Part shown: positions 48,166-53,011 of the stretch, in pieces
How the letters are laid out: each line of letters begins with the position of its first letter
Numbering within the stretch: the first letter of the stretch is position 1
Notes under the pieces: generated by a model
What the model saw: the letters and a program-made list of their open reading frames with translations, nothing else
The model's database searches: none
Told to the model about the DNA's origin: nothing
Made by a program: the position numbers and the translations under genes
From: Gammaproteobacteria bacterium
GTDB taxonomy: Bacteria; Pseudomonadota; Gammaproteobacteria; SZUA-140
NCBI GenBank assembly: GCA_026981935.1
Contig: JALSIC010000051.1
Coordinates: forward strand, 1-53,011
Direction: 5' to 3'
DNA: 53,011 nt

Positions 48166-48896
48166 GAGAGGCTGTCCACCAGCTGCTGGCACTCGGCGAA
48201 ATCCAGCGCCCCTTCATAGAGGGCACGTCCCAGGATGGCCCCCGTCACCCCCTCGGATTCACAGGCCGCCAGCGCCCGGAGATCGTCGAGCGAGGCGATG
48301 CCGCCCGATGCAATGACGGGGATGGTGACGGCGCGCGCCAGGTCCACCGTGGCCTCCACGTTGACGCCGCTCATCATCCCGTCGCGGCTGATATCGGTAT
48401 AGACGATGGCCGCCACGCCGTCACGCTCGAAGTGCTGCGCCAGATCGATCACATCGTGATGGGAGAGCTTGGACCAGCCGTCTATGGCCACCTTGCCGTC
48501 TTTCGCATCCAGCCCCACGATCACATGCCCCGGATAGGCCAGGGCCACGTCGGCCACGAAATGGGGCTCGGTCACCGCCGTGGTGCCGATGATCACGTAG
48601 CTCACGCCGGCATCCAGATAGAGTTCGATGGTCTCCTCGTCGCGAATGCCGCCCCCCACCTGGATGGGCAGCTCGGGAAAGCGCGTCGCGATACTGCGCA
48701 CGATCCCGATGTTGACCGGGCGCCCCGCCACGGCGCCATCCAGGTCGACAATGTGGAGGCGCCGCGCACCGGCCTCCACCCAGCGCGCGGCCATGGCCAC
48801 CGGGTCATCGGAAAACACGGTATCGTCTTCCATGCGCCCCTGGCGCAGGCGGACACATTGGCCATTCTTGATGTCAATGGCGGGTATCAACAGCAT
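48159..48896 (-). CDS. hisA: ProFAR isomerase HisA
   Basis: HisA performs the Amadori isomerisation of ProFAR to PRFAR, the substrate of HisF/HisH. The 245-residue half-barrel duplication protein begins [20 protein letters not shown] with the catalytic Asp8. It has [16 protein letters not shown], the [11 protein letters not shown] phosphate motif and [12 protein letters not shown] with the second catalytic Asp. The C-terminal [11 protein letters not shown] completes the fold. Its stop now overlaps a micro-ORF start rather than hisF itself. Confidence 0.96.
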   Translation of the reverse strand: MLLIPAIDIKNGQCVRLRQGRMEDDTVFSDDPVAMAARWVEAGARRLHIVDLDGAVAGRPVNIGIVRSIATRFPELPIQVGGGIRDEETIELYLDAGVSYVIIGTTAVTEPHFVADVALAYPGHVIVGLDAKDGKVAIDGWSKLSHHDVIDLAQHFERDGVAAIVYTDISRDGMMSGVNVEATVDLARAVTIPVIASGGIASLDDLRALAACESEGVTGAILGRALYEGALDFAECQQLVDSLSS

Positions 48897-48970
48897 GATC
48901 CTTACCTCTATCGCTCGCTCCTCGACGTTCCTGACGGCTTCTCAGCGTCAGTTCTCACCAGCCCCCACGG

Positions 48971-49651
48971 TCAGACGCTGCCGTCCCACCGCAGGAAATT
49001 CGCCAGCAGCCGCAGACCCAGCTGCTGGCTCTTCTCCGGATGAAACTGCACCGCAAAGACATTGTCCCGTGCCAGCGCAGCAGCAAAACGCAGGCCGTAT
49101 TCCGTCGTCGCCGCGATCACCGCCTCGCTGTCGGGTTCCACGTAATAACTGTGAACGAAATAGAACCGGCTGTCCTGCGGCACCCCCTGCCACAGCGGAT
49201 GGTCGCAAACCTGGTGGACACGATTCCATCCCATGTGGGGAATCTTCAGGGGACCCTGTTCGTCCGCCGCAGGGATGCGGCCGGCAAAATGGCGCACGCA
49301 GCCGGGGATCACCCCCAGCGCCGGCGTGCCTTCGTTTTCCTCGCTGAAATCCATGAGGGCCTGCATCCCCAGGCAGATACCCAGGAAGGGCTTGTTTGCG
49401 AGGCTGTCGCGCAGCACGTCCTCCAGGTCCCGGCGCCGGATCTCGGCCAGACAGTCCCGCAGGGCCCCGACGCCCGGAAACACGACCCGCTCGGCAGCCT
49501 GGATGCGCGCCTTGTCCGCGGTCACTGCCACCTCGCCACCGGACGGTAAACCGGACGAGAAACCGGCCGCGCCCGACAGAACGTGCTCCAGCGCCTTGCT
49601 CACCGAACGGACATTGCCCATGCCGTAATCGATCACTGCCACTGCCGTCAT
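48971..49651 (-). CDS. hisH: Imidazole glycerol phosphate synthase subunit HisH
   Basis: HisH is the glutaminase subunit that channels ammonia into HisF. The 226-residue class I amidotransferase has the nucleophile in FLGICLGMQALMDFSEE near 99 and the His-Glu pair in AVQFHPEKSQQLG near 205. It is about 12 to 15 residues longer than usual because a glycine/serine-rich insert near 26-40 separates the ALEHV helix from the following strand. The insert is encoded by three 12-bp repeats. The ATG at 49651 precedes the family opening VAVIDYGMGNVRSV. Confidence 0.94.
   Translation of the reverse strand: MTAVAVIDYGMGNVRSVSKALEHVLSGAAGFSSGLPSGGEVAVTADKARIQAAERVVFPGVGALRDCLAEIRRRDLEDVLRDSLANKPFLGICLGMQALMDFSEENEGTPALGVIPGCVRHFAGRIPAADEQGPLKIPHMGWNRVHQVCDHPLWQGVPQDSRFYFVHSYYVEPDSEAVIAATTEYGLRFAAALARDNVFAVQFHPEKSQQLGLRLLANFLRWDGSV
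49538..49573. repeat. 12-bp in-frame tandem repeats in hisH
   Basis: Three units, ACCGGACGGTAA, ACCGGACGAGAA and ACCGGCCGCGCC (plus-strand reading), occupy 49538-49573. On the coding strand they give GAAG, FSSG and LPSG. They account for the surface insert in HisH. Confidence 0.8.
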
Positions 49652-49739
49652 GATAGGTGCTGCCCGATCCCGATAAGCGATGCCCGACAAACGATGGTCG
49701 CGAATACTGTCTCTGTTCTTTTTTCCGGGCGCCGCGGTT

Positions 49740-50327
49740 TCAGAGGGAACCCTTGGTGGAAGGCACGTCCGTGCTGCGCCCGTCCCGTTGCAGGGCCGAA
49801 CGCAGGGCGCGCCCGAAGGCCTTGAACAGGGTCTCGGCGATGTGGTGACTGTTGGCGCCGCGCAGACAATCGACATGCAGGGTGAGCGCGGCGTGATTCA
49901 CCAGCCCCTGGAAAAACTCCCGGAACAGGTCCACGTCCATGTCGCCGACCCGCGCCCGGGGAAAGGCCACATGGTACTCCAGCCCCGGCCGCCCCGACAG
50001 ATCCAGCACGACCCGGGACAAGGCCTCGTCCAGCGGCACATAGGCATGACCATAGCGCTGGATGCCCCTCTTGTCGCCCGCCGCCCGGGCCAGGGCCTGC
50101 CCCAGGGTGATGCCGATATCCTCCACCGTGTGGTGGGCGTCGATGTGCAGATCCCCCCTCGCCTTCACCGCAATATCCAGCATCCCGTGACGGGCCACCT
50201 GGTCCAGCATGTGTTCGAGGAAGGGCAGCCCCGTATCGAGGTCCGCCTGCCCCGAGCCATCCAGATTGAGGAAGACCTCGATGTCGGTCTCCGCCGTCTT
50301 TCTCGCCACCGTCGCCTTGCGTTCCAC
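49740..50327 (-). CDS. hisB: Imidazoleglycerol-phosphate dehydratase
   Basis: HisB dehydrates imidazole glycerol phosphate to imidazole acetol phosphate. The 195-residue protein is the monofunctional form, without the HisN phosphatase domain of enteric HisB. It has [16 protein letters not shown] near 38 and [20 protein letters not shown] near 61, and the second metal cluster [16 protein letters not shown] near 163. The start is a GTG at 50327. A separate histidinol-phosphatase must be encoded elsewhere. Confidence 0.95.
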   Translation of the reverse strand: MERKATVARKTAETDIEVFLNLDGSGQADLDTGLPFLEHMLDQVARHGMLDIAVKARGDLHIDAHHTVEDIGITLGQALARAAGDKRGIQRYGHAYVPLDEALSRVVLDLSGRPGLEYHVAFPRARVGDMDVDLFREFFQGLVNHAALTLHVDCLRGANSHHIAETLFKAFGRALRSALQRDGRSTDVPSTKGSL

Positions 50328-50422
50328 CGTGCCTGCCTTCAGTCGATGAGTGATACGTCACATACCAGAGAACATGCCTGCATTATAGCCCGAATCCCGT
50401 CTCCGGTTCCGGTTCGGGCCCC

Positions 50423-51541
50423 TCATCCGCCTGCGCAGGTCGCAAGCCCCGCGCGCAATGCTTCCAGAAAGGCCTGGTTTTCTTCCGGGGTGCCCACGGT
50501 CACCCGCAGGCAGTCGCGCAGCAGGGCGTCATCACGGTGCAGGTTCTTGATGAGCACCCCGGCCGCGCGGATCTGCTCGAACAACGCCGGCCCCTGCCCG
50601 GGAGGCGCCCTGAAGAGGATGAAGTTGGCACGGCTGGGATAGACCGTGATGCCCGGCAGGGCCGCCATGGCCTCCTGAAGATGCGCCCGGTCACGCCGGA
50701 TGGCCGCCGCCTGGGCTTCGAGAATCGCCTGATGGCCCAGGGCGAAGTCGGCACTGACCTGGGCGAGCACGTTGACGTTGTAGGGCAGGCGTACCTTGTT
50801 GACCTGGTCGAGCCAGGCCCGGTCACCGGCAAGAATGCCGAGCCGCAGCCCCGCCAGCCCCATCTTCGACAGGGTCCGCAGCACCAGCAGGTGCGGATAG
50901 TCGCGCAACTGGGGCATGAAAGTGGCACCGGCAAAACTGTGATAGGCCTCGTCCACCACCACCAGCCCCGGCGCGGCCTCGATGACGGCGCGCAGATCGC
51001 CGGCATCGAAGAGGCGGCCGCTGGGATTGTTGGGATAATCGATGAAGACGATGGCCGGCTCGTGCTCGGCGAGCGCCCGGAGCATGGCCTCGCGGTCGAG
51101 ACCGAAATCGTCGCGCAAGGGCACGGTGACATAGTGCATGCCGCTGAAAAGCGTGATCATGCGATACATGCTGAAGGCCGGATCGGGCGCCAGTACCGTG
51201 CGCTCCGGCCGGCTCACGGCCATGGTGAGTATCTGGATCAACTCGTCGGAACCGTTGCCCAGCATCACCGCCTTGTCCTCCGGCACCTCGAAGAGGCGAT
51301 GCAGGCGTTCGCGCAGGCGCTTCGCGCTGGGATCCGGATAACGATTCAGACTCACCCGGCGCAGCACCGCCAGCCACTCCTCCACCACGTCCGGTGGCCA
51401 GGCATAGGGATTCTCCATGGCATCCAGCTTGATGAGATCGGTGGACTCGGGGACATGATAGGCCTCGAGCGCCTGGATCTCCGGCCGGATCCAGCGCGCC
51501 ACCGCCGCCTCCGCGGGCGTATGCCAGGCAGCGCCTTTCAT
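50423..51541 (-). CDS. hisC: Histidinol-phosphate aminotransferase
   Basis: HisC is the PLP enzyme that transaminates imidazole acetol phosphate. The 372-residue fold type I protein has KLDAMENPYAWPP near 38, the GNGSDELIQIL block near 96, VFIDYPNNPSGRLF near 163 and the cofactor lysine in LRTLSKMGLAGLRLG near 230. The ATG at 51541 is chosen because the frame upstream runs through hisD; it begins 7 bases after the hisD stop. Confidence 0.95.
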   Translation of the reverse strand: MKGAAWHTPAEAAVARWIRPEIQALEAYHVPESTDLIKLDAMENPYAWPPDVVEEWLAVLRRVSLNRYPDPSAKRLRERLHRLFEVPEDKAVMLGNGSDELIQILTMAVSRPERTVLAPDPAFSMYRMITLFSGMHYVTVPLRDDFGLDREAMLRALAEHEPAIVFIDYPNNPSGRLFDAGDLRAVIEAAPGLVVVDEAYHSFAGATFMPQLRDYPHLLVLRTLSKMGLAGLRLGILAGDRAWLDQVNKVRLPYNVNVLAQVSADFALGHQAILEAQAAAIRRDRAHLQEAMAALPGITVYPSRANFILFRAPPGQGPALFEQIRAAGVLIKNLHRDDALLRDCLRVTVGTPEENQAFLEALRAGLATCAGG

Positions 51542-51548
51542 CGCCCCC

Positions 51549-52856
51549 TCAGTCTTCCCCGCCGAGGCGGTATTCCGCCGAACGGGCATGGGCGGTGAGC
51601 CCCTCGCTGCGCGCCAGCACGGAAGCGGTGGCCCCCAGGGTGCGCGCGGATGCCGGCGAACACATGATGAGGCTGGAACGCTTCTGGAAGTCGTACACGC
51701 CCAGGGGCGAGGAAAAGCGCGCCGTGCGCGAGGTGGGCAGGACGTGGTTGGGACCGGCAATGTAATCGCCGATGGCCTCGGCGGTGTAACGCCCCATGAA
51801 GATGGCCCCGGCATGACGAATGCGGGCGGCCAGCGCCTGGGGATCGGCCACCGACAACTCCAGATGCTCGGGCGCGATGTGATTGGCGACTTCGGCGGCC
51901 TCGTCCAGGTCACGGACCTGGATGAAGGCGGCGCGGCGCGCCAGGGAGCGGCGGATGATTTCCGCCCGCTCCATCTCCGGCAGCAGGCGCGAGATGCTGG
52001 CGCGCACCGCCTCGATGAAGGCCCCGTCGGGACTCACCAGAATGGACTGGGCATCCTCGTCGTGTTCCGCCTGGGAGAACAGGTCCATGGCGATCCAGTC
52101 GGGATCCGTTTCGCCATCGCAGATCACCAGGATCTCAGAGGGGCCGGCGATCATGTCGATCCCCACCGTGCCATAGACCATGCCCTTGGCAGTGGCCACG
52201 TAGATGTTGCCGGGGCCCACGATCTTGTCCACGGCGGGTACGGTCTCGGTGCCATAGGCCAGCGCCGCAACCGCCTGGGCCCCGCCAATGGCGAACACCC
52301 GGTCCACGCCGGCGATGGCCGCCGCCGCCAGCACCAGGGGATCCACGGCGCCCTCCGGCGTGGGCACCACCATGATCAGCTCCGGCACCCCCGCCACCCG
52401 GGCGGGCACCGCGTTCATGATCACCGACGAAGGATAGGCCGCCTTGCCCCCGGGGACATAGAGGCCCACCCGGTCCAGGGGCGTGACCTGCTGGCCCAGC
52501 AGGGTCCCGTCGGGCTCGGTGTAGGACCAGGACGCCTGCCGCTGGCGCTCGTGATAGCGTCGCACGCGTTCCGCGGCCTGCTCCAGGGCCTGGCGCCGGC
52601 TCTCCCCGATCTCCCCCAGCGCCGCCTGCAGCCGCGCCGGGGATATTTCCAGGTCCTTCATGGAGGCGGCCTGAAGGCGGTCGAAGCGATTGGTGTATTC
52701 CACCACCGCGGCATCCCCGCGACGGCGCACCGCATCGAGGATTTCGCGCACCCTGGCCTGAATGGCCTCGTCGGAGACAGTGTCCCAGGCCAGCAGTTCG
52801 TCCAGTCTTTCCCGGAAACCGGGCTCCGCAGCATTCAGTGTCTTGATCTCGATCAT
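51549..52856 (-). CDS. hisD: Histidinol dehydrogenase
   Basis: HisD oxidises histidinol to histidine in two NAD-dependent steps with a zinc ion. The 435-residue protein has [20 protein letters not shown] near 125, [16 protein letters not shown] near 210, and [18 protein letters not shown] near 236. The [18 protein letters not shown] zinc-binding block lies near 260. The ATG at 52856 has AGGAAGAA upstream and fits family N-termini; more upstream codons run into a palindrome. It is the first his gene fully inside the window. Confidence 0.96.
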   Translation of the reverse strand: MIEIKTLNAAEPGFRERLDELLAWDTVSDEAIQARVREILDAVRRRGDAAVVEYTNRFDRLQAASMKDLEISPARLQAALGEIGESRRQALEQAAERVRRYHERQRQASWSYTEPDGTLLGQQVTPLDRVGLYVPGGKAAYPSSVIMNAVPARVAGVPELIMVVPTPEGAVDPLVLAAAAIAGVDRVFAIGGAQAVAALAYGTETVPAVDKIVGPGNIYVATAKGMVYGTVGIDMIAGPSEILVICDGETDPDWIAMDLFSQAEHDEDAQSILVSPDGAFIEAVRASISRLLPEMERAEIIRRSLARRAAFIQVRDLDEAAEVANHIAPEHLELSVADPQALAARIRHAGAIFMGRYTAEAIGDYIAGPNHVLPTSRTARFSSPLGVYDFQKRSSLIMCSPASARTLGATASVLARSEGLTAHARSAEYRLGGED

Positions 52857-52869
52857 CACGTTCTTCCTG

Positions 52870-52908
52870 ATATATAGTTGCCGGGTTATTAACCCGGCAA
52901 CAATATAT
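52870..52908. promoter_or_regulatory. Long palindrome in the hisD leader
   Basis: Perfect 11-base arms GTTGCCGGGTT (52877-52887) and AACCCGGCAAC (52891-52901) flank ATT. Beyond a single mismatch the symmetry continues for six more A/T pairs (52870-52875 with 52903-52908). It ends 14 bases before hisD. No U-tract follows the hairpin on the minus strand, so an operator or translation-control hairpin is favoured over a terminator. Confidence 0.6.
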
Positions 52909-52957
52909 GTCATGTTCAGCCGCCGCGTGCGGACACGCAGCAAGGCGGCGGAGCGCC

Positions 52958-52976
52958 GCTGTAGTCATTCTACAGC
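52958..52976. repeat. Small inverted repeat upstream of hisD
   Basis: GCTGTAG (52958-52964) and CTACAGC (52970-52976) are perfect arms around a five-base loop. On the minus strand the loop carries the TGA of a possible upstream reading frame. It may be the edge of a dispersed element that continues to about 52920. Confidence 0.4.
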
Positions 52977-53011
52977 AAGCTTCGCCAACACCGTCTGCGT
53001 GCGCGCACGCG
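52965..53011 (-). CDS. Possible 3' end of an upstream gene (partial)
   Basis: One minus-strand frame reads RARTQTVLAKLAVE and then stops with TGA at 52967-52965, 108 bases before hisD. Codon use is plausible for coding sequence and hisG is the usual neighbour, but 15 codons are too few to identify it. The rest of the gene would be outside the window. Confidence 0.25.
   Translation of the reverse strand, partial: RARTQTVLAKLAVE

Overview
The window looks like chromosomal DNA of a GC-rich gammaproteobacterium. Evidence is the gammaproteobacterial gene orders (mreBCD-mrdAB-mltB-rlpA-dacA-dat-ybeD-lipB-lipA; rpe-gph-trpE-trpG-trpD-trpC near crp, an osmC-family gene, speD and coq7), a CRP/Vfr-type regulator with a consensus operator, and aerobic quinone genes. 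A complete alternative complex III operon suggests a respiratory, perhaps sulfur-oxidising chemolithotroph; that lifestyle is inference. I saw no rRNA or tRNA gene, CRISPR array, transposase, integrase or phage gene.

Layout. 1-1660: palindromic repeats, a small exported protein and a double-cupin protein. 1703-5002 (minus): gatC-gatA-gatB, the Glu/Asp-tRNA amidotransferase. 5297-16932 (plus): the rod-shape and wall-elongation cluster mreB, mreC, mreD, mrdA, rodA, mltB, rlpA and dacA, running into a D-amino acid transaminase, ybeD, lipB and lipA. 17161-20765: midA, a pteridine reductase, folK, folB and plsY. 21284-24569: coq7, speD, a VOC protein and an OsmC-like gene (minus), divergent from crp. 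24715-27798: an unusual block with a putative outer-membrane protein, an AI-2E-type permease and a LolA-like protein, lying between crp and trpC. 27889-33612 (minus): rpe-gph-trpE-trpG-trpD-trpC. 33782-34660: a DUF3530 protein. 34738-42223 (minus): actA-actB1-actB2-actC-actD-actE-actF. 42764-44733: a Nif3-family gene and a DegS/AlgW-like protease. 44903-52856 (minus): hisD-hisC-hisB-hisH-hisA-hisF-hisI-hisE followed by tatA-tatB-tatC.

How the genes fit together. The mre/mrd block makes and trims peptidoglycan for rod growth, and the dat product can supply D-amino acids for it. The Tat translocase is encoded close to ActB1, which has a twin-arginine signal. The act operon lies beside the nif3 and degS-like genes, where related proteobacteria usually carry petABC (cytochrome bc1), so alternative complex III may replace bc1 here.

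The most unusual features are at fine scale. Fourteen-base tandem duplications at two operon junctions (gatC/gatA and hisA/hisF) create chains of tiny ORFs linked by overlapping stop and start codons. MreC appears to start at an AUA codon. A perfect TGTGA-N6-TCACA operator lies between crp and the OsmC-like gene. Twelve-base in-frame tandem repeats expand HisH and RlpA. A palindromic intergenic element has both of its ends tandemly amplified.
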